Of a DNA stretch of 40,230 nt, positions 30,203 through 40,230 are shown one piece after another (position 1 is the stretch's first letter; each line of letters opens with the position of its first letter). Location of the stretch: assembly GCA_004335635.1 (NCBI GenBank), contig QAXH01006425.1, forward strand, positions 22,360 through 62,589. The letters are read 5' to 3'. Both the position numbers and the translations under genes were made by a program. Source of the stretch: Chloromonas sp. AAM2 (Eukaryota; Chlorophyta; Chlorophyceae; Chlamydomonadales; Chlamydomonadaceae). Below the pieces are notes generated by a model. The model had not been told where the DNA came from. It saw nothing but the letters and a program-made list of their open reading frames with translations, and did no database searches.

Positions 30203-32631
30203 CTGCGGCAGCAGGTGGCCGATGTCGGCATGAACTTGGATCTTTCAAGTCCTCCCAAGAATTGCAATGTCCCGACCACAGCTTCAGACCAGCAGTGTGG
30301 CATGCAGTAAAGCCATTACAGGGTGGCTTGACTGGTATTGGGATCCTGGATAGCTGGAACATTGGCATGGCTCAGCGCGGCTCAGAATGGCGAAGGAGGT
30401 GACCATGGGCTGAGGCGTTTGTGATGGTTTGGCCAGCCTGGTGAACGTTCGGTTGCCCAGGATTACGTCAGGCACGGCTGCCCAAGAGCGAACGTGCAGG
30501 ATGAGTAAGAGGCATGGACACTCTTACCATGCAGGCCAACGCTGTCCGCGACGACATGCATGAAAGAGCTGTCGTACTTTTCTTCATTTGTGCCATCCTT
30601 GTCGTCTTGTGGGCATGGCGGGCCGCTCTTGCCATGCACCGGACCGAGCCACATCTGTTGATGACTGCGCGGACCTTGCGGGGTTTGCGTTACCGAGATC
30701 GCGATCAGCTATGCGGTGCCGGCGCCCGCTACTTTATCACGTCGTGGGAAGCGAAGCTGGCTTGCCAGTCATAAACCCGCCAGGCCCCTGCGTGTGATGT
30801 ATGACCCGTGTGAGTCATCCGGTTGCCTGGGAAAGCCTTTGTCACGTCTACAGCTGGTTGCAGTGGAATGCTCCAGGCTTTCTCCATATCTCTTATTCAC
30901 GAAGTTGTTGGGATGAGACATTCCAGGTCTCTGACGGCCTTTGGCCCAAATGCATGCAGACCGCCCTGCGCCAGACCACCTGAAGTTGGAATATGCACAT
31001 CCAGGCTCACCGACTGGTCTTATGAGTTAGGCTTTGGTGCTGCTCTATCGAGTATCTGTCTATTCTTGACCAGACAAACTTTGTGGCAGTAATAACCTCG
31101 AAACTACCATCCACAAAGCCCAGCCAGTACAAGTGCTCGTTCCTTTCACCTGCTCTGATGGCACTCTGACGACACATCAAGCAAACCTGCGTGTGCTTGA
31201 TGTGACAGGTCAGGCATGCCTTCGTGGAGATGACAGAAAATGGTAAGCGCAAGGAAAATTACGTGATGCTGCGTCTTCCACACATGTTCAGTTTTGTCTC
31301 AGACATCGTTCTGCCTGAGTGTTGGTGTGTGTGTGTGTGTGTCACATGTTGTGTTCGACTTGTCGCTGTGACTTTCTTTGAACTTTGATACAAGAGCGAT
31401 TGCGACGACAGGAACTGTGGGCATCATATCACAACATATCACGGGCTGCAGGAATCAATTGCTATCAGCTTTGGCAAAGCAATGCTCTAGACAATTGGCT
31501 CTGTCTGCTAAGTGATGTGCGCCAATGCCCATCAATCCATTGTCAGGTGTCTGAATTCGCTTACACACGAAATCAAGCACTGTGAGCCGAGCGGGGTGTT
31601 GTTATCACACATATGCTTGGTCACAGCATGCTCTGCGCACCCTGCCAAAACCATTTGCTCATCCTGAAAATGCTCTGGTCCAAGACTGGTGCAACAGTGC
31701 CAGCAATCAAAAAGCTCTTGACTGGAAAAACAGTGCCAGTACAGCTTTTTCCCCAATCTCCAAGTACATGTCAGGTCTGTTTCTCCAAAAGAACATCTCG
31801 GCTCAATTGGGAATCCACGTGCCATGCGCATGCACCATCCCGTGGCGCAACGGTCACACAAGTCCAATGTTAAAAACAGCAGACCCAGTGTCTAAAGACT
31901 CAGAAACGAGGTGCAAGTGCTGCATCACAGCTGCTGTCCCTACCAGGATATCACTCTGAGTGGCACTAGTCCATTTTACATGATGCAGCAAGGTTCGTAT
32001 GTTTTTACCTTGTAAATGTCATGACTCGTCGTTTTTTTAGACGTTTGTAAATGCACCTCGCGGCTCGCATGGCACCTCAAGGCTCGCACATTGAGATGCG
32101 CGGTCAGACGCTGGCTTCAAACACGCCCGGCGGGCAGCAAGCTAGTGCCCTCTCATTTTCTGCCGGTGGCGTGAGATATCCTCTTGGTCTTGGACATGGT
32201 GATGTGTGAAGCTTTCAACCAACGCGGTCACGTAGCAGTGGATTTCACATGTCACACTCAAAAAGGGACCAGGTTAGTTGCATTGCAAATCTGTTTGATA
32301 ATCTTTTCTTGGTAATGATGAAGAATAAAAGTGCGCACGAGACAGAGCACTGCAGCCTGTGTGCGCCTGCTGACAGCTGTAAACAGCCACACCTTCCAAT
32401 GTGGCTGGAAAAGGCACTTGTCAATCAATGATGCACAGCCAGGCCAAGCAGCTGTGCATGCAGTCAGCAGTGAAGTCATGTGCATGGCCGAAACGGCACG
32501 TGCCCAACCAGTCATACGATTCAACCATCAACCAAAAGGTCGGCAAGCTCTCGTTGCAGAAATTGTTAAGGCAAAAGCGAAAGCGCTAGCAGGTATGTAC
32601 TGCCATGTACTGTCATGTGATGACAATGTCT
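30203..32631. other. Unassigned region
   Basis: It should contain the 5' exons of the gene at 28880-30202 and the 3' end of the cyclin gene. Open segments occur on both strands (minus 30654-30540, minus 31252-31007, plus 30514-30774) but none shows a family motif. A short (GT)n run lies at about 31324-31342. TTACA at 31976-31980 could be a distant minus-strand poly(A) signal for the cyclin gene. Confidence 0.4.
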
Positions 32632-35180
32632 TTAAGCTACACGCAAGACTTTGCTGTCTCTCGCTCGTACCAGATCGTCTGGCTCCGCAGAGTTTTGACG
32701 TTCTGCGCTTCGCTTGCGTGACTCTGTGTTGGGAACAATAGGGCTCACACCCCTTGGGCTGCGTTGTGCCTTGGGGCTGCGTGTTGCAGTGCCTGGCGCG
32801 CATGTGCCATTGCACGCGCCTTGCCCATGCGCAGCACAGGCCTGCATGCTGACTGCTGACCCGCTTGAAGGGCCACTGACTGTTCCATTGCCTTGCGGCT
32901 GCGGGCATGCCACACCTGCCTCTCCTACATGAGAGGGCGGCTGATCTGCCGCTGCCGCAGGCAATGAGTGTTGTGTGAGGTGAAGGGGCAAGGTGATGTG
33001 GGTGAGCTCTCCATCTTCTGGGCTGTCATGAAGTGAACCAGACTGGCGGTTTGCAGGGTGTGGATGGCCAGTGTTGTTATTGTTGTTTCGGTCAGGAGGT
33101 GAAACTCCGTTTTCATCCACTGGTGCTGCAGCAGCTGCAACAGCAGCGCCGACAGGTGCGTGGCTGACTGGAGGCACATGGCTGGCCGATGCGCTAGGCT
33201 GAGATGTGGAGGGGGCAGAAGAAAACCGTGGTGGTGGAGGCCGTTGAAATGGCCGAGGCGGCTGTGAGTAGGAAGGCGGTGGTGGCATGCGCAAAGAATG
33301 CGCATGTGCTGCTTGAGAATCTGACTGATTGGCTGACTGTTGTGTGGTTGAGGGACCAGCCGGACGCGAAGCTTGTGAAGCCTGCTGCGTGGTGGGTTGC
33401 TGTGATGGTTGCTGATTGGCTGCGGAGGCAGACTGTGGCTGATCAGATGCCTGCTTGTACGTCGACGTTACCTGCTCCACAATGTCTGTTGCATACATGC
33501 ATGGCATGGCATGAGGCAGTCAGGAAGGGAAGACATAAAAATCATGCAGGCAGCCTGCACCTTGGAATTGCCTCATGGCCATGAGTAGCGTGCAAAGCAT
33601 GCCATTCGACACAACTTTTGACGATGCCCAGTCGAGTGGATTCATCCCACACACAGTGCTGTGCATTCACATGCTTCGCTACTCGCGGACGAGTACCTCG
33701 GGCATCTACTCAAATCTAATCTTTGGCCAACTCACCCGCCATTTCACTTGTCGTGACCACGAAGCTGTCGCCACCATGTTGGGCACTTAGAGCCTCAAGC
33801 TGCTCGGCAGTAGGATCAGCTAGAACCATTTTGTAGAGGGTGGTGGCATGCGCCACAATGGCTACGGCCACCTTGCTGGGGGGGTACAGTAACATCAAGT
33901 GCGTTTTATAGCTGCACAAGGACGGCATGCAAAACACCAAGGTGTTTTGACGCGTGCATCCGACGCATGCTGCAGCATGATCACTACATGAGCATGCAGC
34001 AACGTTGTGCAACAACGGTTCACTGCTGGCAGTGTAGTAAACCGAGACACACTCGTTGTCATGTATAATCGCAAACATGCCTAAGCAACTCATGAAAGGC
34101 AGGCCACGGGCTGTTGATATTGCCTGGTGTGTCACGCTCGTACTGCATGTTCTGTACATGCCCCAGACTTCAGGGACTGCATGCACTTCACGCACATGGC
34201 CTGCACGAAGTTCATCACCAGACGCCCAAGCCGCAGCTGGTCCTCATGCGTCAGCTCATTGGCAGGTTTCTCATCAGGGCGCTGTAGCCGCATGGTGTAT
34301 ACGCCCAAGGCTGCCAAGTAGTCTTTGAGCGGGTTGCGGACCTGGTACTCTCGCACGTCGAAACCGAGGGTGTAAAGAATGGCCCTCTCCGCGCAGAGCA
34401 GGGCGTCAATTAGGTCTAACTCCGCCAGCTTTTTGTCCTGTTCAGCCGACAAACACGGCGCAGAGGGCCGCTTAGAGCAGGGGATCAAAACTTGCTGTGG
34501 GACAGCATTCGTAATCCCCACCAACATTTTTGTCCTACTCTGCATACATTAAGTCTTGCGCACCGTGTCCGCGGACAGTGCTTTGAGCTCCTCTGGCTTG
34601 TTCGCGTGCTTGACACGGAAGTAGGCTATCGCCACATGCTTGATGGGCCGAGGACCGTCCTGGGCTTTGGCAGCCATGAACAGAGCAGCCGCGACGACGA
34701 GCTGTTGGGGCATAGCAGCAAGGCAAGGGCGTGTTAGGCCCGGGCACTGGGGGGTCGCAAATGCACACCACCTCGAAGCACAGGCATGGGCCCAACAGCC
34801 AGCCCACTCACATAGCGATCGTTCTTCATATAGGAGCGACGTGCAAAAAAGCGTTCAATGTAGACCGTGGCGCTTTCCTCCACCCAAGGGTTCCTGCGAG
34901 CCAGGGCCATGCGCACCGGCGGGAGCCGCGCATAAAGCCAGGGCTCTGCATTTCTTTCAACCCCATCCACAGTCAAGGGCTGAAATACTTACAGCTTAAG
35001 CTCTGCTGCCAGCCGCTTGAGAAAGGCGTGGTTGCTGCGCCTGAAGAATGCCATTTTTTCAGCGTCGCACCCATCCTGCCATGAGGGGCTCTGTAGCAAC
35101 TGTGCCTTGGTGAGATACCGGTGCGTAATTTCTGAGACATGGCGATCCGTGCGAATGCTGCCAGTCTGCGCGCTGCTCAT
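32632..35180 (-). CDS. Cyclin T/K-like protein (transcriptional cyclin), 6 exons
   Basis: Cyclins of the T/K type activate CDK9/CDK12-class kinases (CDKC in plants) that phosphorylate RNA polymerase II. Exons, minus strand: 35180-34993, 34893-34812, 34701-34564, 34437-34196, 33911-33736, 33485-32632. All are in phase, 559 residues. The first cyclin box starts THRYLTKAQLLQSPSW, then DAEKMAFFRRSNHAFLKRLA, VYIERFFARRSYMKND and LVVAAALFMAAKAQDGPRPI. The second includes CAERAILYTLGFDV and THLMLLYPPSKVAVAIVAHA, to about residue 275. The remaining half is low-complexity (Gln, Ser, Pro, Ala, an Asn run) and closes with basic/acidic ESRKRSAERQNSAEPDD. Long disordered tails are typical of cyclin T and K. 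The start is the first ATG before the box; open sequence continues upstream without similarity. The third donor (ACG|GTGCGC) is weak but shared by other genes here. Family certain; subtype T versus K not resolved. Confidence 0.9.
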
Positions 35181-36196
35181 AGTCCAGGCGGACAAGCGAC
35201 GGAAACCAGCTGACCCCGCCAAAAATGGCTGAGGACTGCTGAACTGTGCAAGCAACCTGCAACGTGTGTGTGGAGGTTGAGAAAGGCTGTAGGGTCGCGG
35301 CTTTGCGCGGAGCTGCATGCGCGGCGAACCTTCTGGGTGGGTCAACTTCTCGCACGTGAGAGCAACGAACCTGTACTGTTCTGTCCAGCGCCCCCGTGTG
35401 TCGATCATCATGTCATTATGCTGCAAGGAACCATCAGCAGTTGTCGCTGCGCTGTTGTTAATGCACTGGGGGATGGCTCTGTTGTACGTCAAGCTTAAAT
35501 CCCAAAGCACTGACATAGTTTGCATGCAGCTCTCTGAGAATGAACACCAGGACTGACAACGTTTGCATGCAGCTCTCATCAATAGTGACATGCAGTCATT
35601 GGCCATGCTCGTTGATGGCAAATCACGTTTCACTCTGCACCACGGTCTGTTGATTGTCTATGAGATAAACTTGCTAACCTGCTCACGGACACACTGATCG
35701 TGGATGTGCAGCCATGCATTTGTTGTCAGTGGCAGACATCAGTTACCAGCTGAAAGAACCTGCCAGCGGGTGTCCCAGGTAGTGGACCGCATGCTGGGCT
35801 GAGCCATGGCAGCACAACCACCACACCATGCCGGCACACTTGAGAGGACACTTCAGGGCTCTGCTAGCGACAAGTTCGGATAGCAGTTGACTCGGAGGTT
35901 GTTCTCGGTCCCTTTATCCGACCAGATTCCATTCAATCACACACTTACTGGTTGATGTTCGAGAACCTTGACAGGGATGACTTCCATGCACTGCAAGCCA
36001 TCCTACAGAAGCCCGGTCGTGTTTCAGCGGCGCTTCCATTGTTGCGAGCGTTAAGGAGCACTCATGCCTGAAGTACACCGGTTTTAAGGTGGCGCCCTAC
36101 ACATTTCGCACGTTCTTGAATTGTTTTTCCAGCACACACGGCAGGAATATGTCCCTGCCATGTGCACACTTCGCTGTGGCCAAACAAAACAAACAA

Positions 36197-36204
<8 letters not shown>

Positions 36205-36238
<34 letters not shown>
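36205..36238. repeat. (CA)n microsatellite
   Basis: About 17 CA dinucleotides, flanked on the left by A-rich CAAACAAACAT repeats. Confidence 0.96.
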
Positions 36239-36239
<1 letters not shown>

Positions 36240-36486
36240 GCAATCCGCAAGCTCACTCCTTCGAACTGGACTCGTGCTGGAAGTGAAGTGATTACTTCTC
36301 AAATAACAGCGAACTACTTGTCGAATAAGAGCCTGGTAGATCGTTCCGTGGCACGTCTGGGCAAAGCCTGTGTAAGTGTGTGCTCCAGCGCTGGGCTAAA
36401 TCGCCCCGTATGAATTGGCTTGGATGCCGTTCCACATGCTGTTTGGGGCAGCAATCTCGTTTGCTGCCTTGGGCGCACAGCCTTCC

Positions 36487-36491
36487 TTACA
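36487..36491 (-). terminator. Candidate TGTAA poly(A) signal, phosphoserine phosphatase gene
   Basis: TTACA on the plus strand, TGTAA in the gene's sense, about 106 bp after the stop at 36597. Confidence 0.5.
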
Positions 36492-36596
36492 CAGCATGCT
36501 CGCAGGTTTTTCCCAGATTGGGAAACCATGACCGAACACCATAACCCTGAAAAGTGCTGAAAACTGAGTCCTGGTCCCAGACCATAGTGCTTTTCG

Positions 36597-38994
36597 CTAG
36601 TGGAGGGCATTTATCAACTGCTGAATTTCCATGATATACCAGTCTGCCTTGGCCGCAATGCTAGGGCGCACAACAACGCCGCCATACCTGCGCAGCATGG
36701 ATATGGCATTGGTTACTGCTTGCCGGTGGGGCAGCAGGGTTGCTCGCTGGGCCTCTTTGAACTTACCCAATAAATAGTGAGGCCACGCCCTCCAGTCGTG
36801 CTTCCATGTCAGTTGCGCCATCCCCAACCATGATCACATTTTCAAAGCCCCATTTCTCCTGCACACCGTGCAGGCGACAGTATGCACTGGACCACAGTGA
36901 TCAAATACACACAAAAACACAAGGTTTCACCAAGGTTCTACCATGAACAGCAACCATCACCTGGGCTGCTTTGCCTGCCCAGCCGGCCACAGGGATTGCC
37001 TACCATCCTGGTGTGAGACCACTCTGTGTTGTCCGGCATGTAGACAAGTGCCGAAGCCTGGTTAAGCGTTGCGGTTTGATCATGCATGCTGCCAGTAAAG
37101 CAGTTTATCATGTTGTAATCATTCTTCATCATCACATGGCTTTTACACTTGTGTGCAGCTGCTGAAGACCGAGAATACCAGGCGTGCCACAGCCGCCACA
37201 AGATCTTGAGTTCACAGCCGCCACAGGCTCTCAAGTGTGTTTTCCCGCACCTTGATATGACGCAGTGCAGCAGGCTTGCCGCCGCTTCTGCACGTGTATT
37301 CAGCTTCATCAAAGCCGGCGTATTTGCCTTGATCCTGAGCACATGCACCAGTTTGCATTGATAAAGAGCAGCGGATGACGACCTGCTAAGCTGCAAGCGA
37401 AGATAAATGTTTCCCTGGTGCACCCGGGTTCTGTATGGCATGAAGTGCTGCGCAAGCACAGTTGTTATGCGCTTGTACAAAGCTGTATTGTGCATACAGT
37501 TCGTTGCGTGCAGGTGACTACGTGGTAGTCGTGGCTACTCAGGCGGCATGGCACTTTGAATGCTCCGTTCAGTACTTGTCCTTACGTCAAAAAGGATGGA
37601 GTTGGCAAACACGTTTGTAAGAGGGATGTCAAGCTTTTCCGCCAGTGGATGAATGATCTGTCTGAAGCCACCTGACACAAGGAACACCTCCTTGCCTTGG
37701 GACCGCAGAAGGTTTACCAGCTCAGGGATTCCTGCAGTGAAAGGTGTGCACAGGCACACATTACAAGCGGGCAGCCACGTGCACACCATGTGTGCTGAGC
37801 CCTGCTGAACCTTGTTGTCAGTCTGCTGTGCAGTGCCAGTAGCACGTCGCACTGTGGATTCAGGTAGTCACGTGCACCACTTCTTGCAGGCACTGTGTTG
37901 ACCCATCAACCCAATGTGCAAGATGCCACCAACCCGACAATGGAACTGTGCTACAGAATTCTGATCATTACGAGAATTCACAGAAAAAGGCACAGCATTG
38001 CATCAGTTGGACAGTGTCAGAGCCTGCTAGATGGAAGAAGGAGACTTGATCACTGTGCTGCAGCGTGTGTGGCAACTGTGCAACTGTGCAAACTGCGCCT
38101 ACTGTGTGTCCTACTGTGCAACAAGGCATACCCACCCTTGCTGATCCTGTGCGGGTGCTTAGCAAGAAAGTCTTCCACATTTTGGCGGGATGTCTGCATC
38201 GCGCCAAGTCGGTCGCTCAGTGCCGTCTTAAAGTCTACAGATCCACCCATAGCCCTGTGTAATGAGAATGGACAAGTCATTCAATTGAAAGTGCGCAGCT
38301 GGGTACACTTGGCATTGCGCTGTTGCTTGGAAAGCGGTCCAAGAGCAGTATGTGATGCTGGGCAGGCAGCTTGACAAAGATGGCATGCAGAGGACGTACT
38401 TGGCGGTTAGAGCAGCCACCTGCTCTCCAACTCCTAGAAAGGCTGCAAGCTCGTCAATAGACTCGTCTTCACAGCTGCAGTGTGGGTGCAACCGACAGTA
38501 ATGTGTAACATTCCAGAGCAGGCTGTGCTCAGGTCAGAACTTTATTCCAATTGGCTTACAAGGTACTGTCCACATCAAAGGCGACGGCCTGCAAAAAGAC
38601 GAAAGCACTCAGCCAGGTGAGCAATGACATGCCACATCCAGGTTAGATGTCATTCATCAGAATGAAGCAGCACATCGATGGTGGCATATGTTCACCTGAG
38701 CAGCTTTTAGTGTTCTCAGAACTTCTGGCGTTGGTGATGTCTTTGATGCAGCTGCGCAGCACAGTGCAGGGTCGGGTTGATCCGGCCTCATGCTGGCTTT
38801 TCATCGAGCACTCAGCCTTGTATGCAATTATGGCAGTCTTGTGTGCTGGTCAGTCATTGTCCTGCCTGACCTGTGGCTTCAGCAGCCATCACCACATTGC
38901 TGCGCCTTGGAAACGTGCTCACTCCGCGTCGCTGTTTGATCACTGGCTCCTGCCCTCGCGGCGCATGCATGGTGCCATTTTGTAGGCTCTTCAT
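36597..38994 (-). CDS. Phosphoserine phosphatase (EC 3.1.3.3), 9 exons, probably plastid-targeted
   Basis: Catalyses the last step of the phosphorylated serine pathway, phosphoserine to serine. Exons, minus strand: 38994-38871, 38751-38696, 38588-38560, 38474-38400, 38254-38136, 37731-37586, 37334-37251, 36858-36767, 36687-36597. All are in phase, 271 residues. Residues 1-40 (MKSLQNGTMHAPRG..., basic, Ser/Thr-containing) look like the transit peptide seen in plant enzymes. HAD-fold motifs are complete: motif I FDVDSTF (Asp65, Asp67, Thr69), the cap region CEDESIDELAAF and KAMGGSVDFKTALSDRL, motif II FLVSGGF (Ser154), TNVFANSILFD, GFDEAEYTCRSGGKPAA (Lys203), motif III VGDGATDMEA (Asp224, Asp228), and the end FIGYGGVVVRPSIAAKADWY. 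The 29-nt exon 3 carries catalytic motif I alone. The enzyme should be active. Very sure of the family and the exon chain. Confidence 0.96.
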
Positions 38995-40094
38995 CTTGCG
39001 CTGCGGCCCAAGCGTCTTCTGGTGCTCAGCGCGCGTTAGCCCTGAAGTTGGCAGTTACACCCGTTCACCTTACAGTGACAGAGTCACACTGCCAACGAGA
39101 TGTGTATGTCGACCATCCAGCTGACCAGTAGCATGTTGCATTGTTAATTATCCAAAGTATCAGCTCTTACTGATCACTCGTTCGAACAGAGCAGTTTTAC
39201 GGCAACACCTTCGCTTCTCACCTCAGCTTTCTAGGACGTCTGCGCGTCTTTTGTGGACCATCGACATTATATCCAGTGGCGCGCGCGTGTAATCCAGCTG
39301 GTCCCGCAAGCACACTCATCTCGGAACCGCCGGAACTACAGCGCCATGCTGATGCAAAGGAGCACCATGCATCCGAATAGAGATCACAGCAGGCCACGTT
39401 TTGCCAATAGTCAACCGCGCTGTAGCCGGACGTCGCACATTAGGGCTGCAGCTTCATCGGACGGAAGGTGCGTTTCGTAAGCAAAGTCCACACAGCCACC
39501 AGTTTCCAGTAAGCCGCCAGCACCACATTTAACGGTGGCCACATTGAGTATCTCGTCATAAGATGCCTCGCATGCTTGCCATGCAGGAATGGAGACCAGC
39601 CACTGCCATTGCCCACGTCTTTGTTCACACCATACACGAGCCTACCCTCAAATGGACAGGTGTGCAAGCACTTGAAGCTTTCGCATCTGAAGCAGCTTGC
39701 CATGGCAACGTGAAGCGCGCATGCCTTGTTTCCCATGCCATACCATGGGTCTGGAGTGAGCAACGCCATGATGGCGCACAGATCATTCATGATGGCGCAC
39801 CGATCACTTATGGTGTTGAACTCTTGAGCTGCAGTTAATCCCTCGGGCGGACGAAATGTGTGACGTGATGGTCAGCAACTGCAAGGTATGTTGATGTAAA
39901 TGTCCGATCACTCAATGACTGGCTTGAGCTCGTTGTTGCAGAGAGAAGCTGCATGTGTTGGCAACCATGCACAGATGATGCTAATCGACGCAGCCCATGT
40001 TTGGCAGGTTGTATTGACTTAAGCCTCAGGATTAAGCCACTACTGAGCCCAGTGTGCGACTTTGTGCCCTGCACACTTCTCAGGTTCACTTGTT
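38995..40094. other. Right-hand region, no gene recognised
   Basis: Upstream of phosphoserine phosphatase. A minus-strand open frame of 116 codons (39790-39440) is the longest here but shows no motif or splice context that I can support. Confidence 0.4.
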
Positions 40095-40230
40095 GAGCCA
40101 TGCATTGTGAGCCATGCATCACGTACCAGCAATGTGCCATGCATTGTGAGCCATGCATCACGTACCAGCAATGTGCCATGTATTGTGAGCCATGCATCAC
40201 GTACCAGCAATGTGCCATGTATTGTGAGCC
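40095..40230. repeat. 39-bp tandem repeat running off the right edge
   Basis: GAGCCATGCATCACGTACC recurs at 40109, 40148 and 40187 with an exact 39-bp period, and the array is cut by the window end. Because 39 is a multiple of three, all frames stay regular (minus strand reads MAHCWYVMHGSQ repeats), but there is no evidence that it is translated. Confidence 0.93.

Larger units (their letters stand above)
35181..36596. other. Intergenic region upstream of cyclin, with (CA)n microsatellite
   Basis: No gene recognised. Contains a (CA)n run at 36205-36238 and must include the cyclin promoter and the 3' UTR of phosphoserine phosphatase. Confidence 0.5.

Noticed and set aside
30514..30774. Plus-strand open frame with a hydrophobic segment (VVLFFICAILVVLWAW)
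   Set aside because: No splice context or similarity. It is opposite a minus-strand acidic frame, so the hydrophobic reading may be a strand shadow.
31007..31252. Minus-strand segment HLYWLGFVDGSFEVITATKF as a retrotransposon integrase fragment
   Set aside because: Only a loose resemblance; no catalytic residues, long terminal repeats or reverse-transcriptase motifs nearby.
33204..33584. Plus-strand 126-codon open frame
   Set aside because: Antisense shadow of the low-complexity tail of the cyclin gene.
36957..37016. Micro-exon reading AIPVAGWAGKAAQ in the phosphatase gene
   Set aside because: It fits phase, but the exon at 37334-37251 (GFDEAEYTCRSGGKPAA) supplies the conserved segment and joins directly to 36858-36767.
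39440..39790. 116-codon minus-strand open frame
   Set aside because: No family motif, no convincing splice signals. Open frames of this length occur by chance on both strands here.

Overview
This is a eukaryotic nuclear window. Genes are split into many short exons by GT-AG introns (and at least two GC-AG introns). Base composition is near balanced, introns are full of minisatellites, and TGTAA, the usual chlorophyte poly(A) signal, lies 100-300 bp after several stop codons. The gene set fits a green alga of chlorophycean type: a plant-like serine-pathway phosphatase and an IMPACT protein with organelle-like leaders, a cyclin T/K-type protein, a CCDC47 homologue and a methylthioribose kinase. 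The genus cannot be fixed from the sequence. I built the gene models by hand; each junction was accepted only if splice signals, codon phase and family similarity agreed.

Layout: (1) 107-2279, minus, the 5' part of an unrecognised multi-pass membrane protein that runs off the left edge. (2) 2344-11597, plus, a 15-exon S28 serine peptidase (Pro-X carboxypeptidase / dipeptidyl peptidase 7 type), complete, with the Ser-Asp-His triad; its introns carry most of the repeats in the window. (3) 12532-13472, plus, a small helical protein of unknown role. (4) 13994-15914, plus, a J-domain protein with a polyglutamine tract. (5) 16449-20015, minus, a methylthioribose-kinase-family enzyme. (6) 21677-25495, minus, CCDC47. 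(7) 25748-27850, plus, an IMPACT/YigZ-family protein. (8) 28880-30202, minus, the 3' part of an unrecognised gene. (9) 32632-35180, minus, a cyclin T/K-like protein. (10) 36597-38994, minus, phosphoserine phosphatase. The right end (38995-40230) has no recognisable gene and finishes in a 39-bp tandem repeat.

There is no operon logic: these are independent housekeeping genes. Two pairs are divergent and may share promoters (genes 1/2, about 64 bp between proposed ATGs; genes 6/7, 252 bp), and two junctions are convergent (4/5 and 7/8). I did not find a new multi-gene system. The most unusual signals concern splicing and repeats: three separate tandem duplications each copy a 3' splice site (28 bp x6, 41 bp x2, 20 bp x2), two introns use GC donors, and a short inverted-repeat element family with a 19-nt core is scattered through introns and intergenic DNA.
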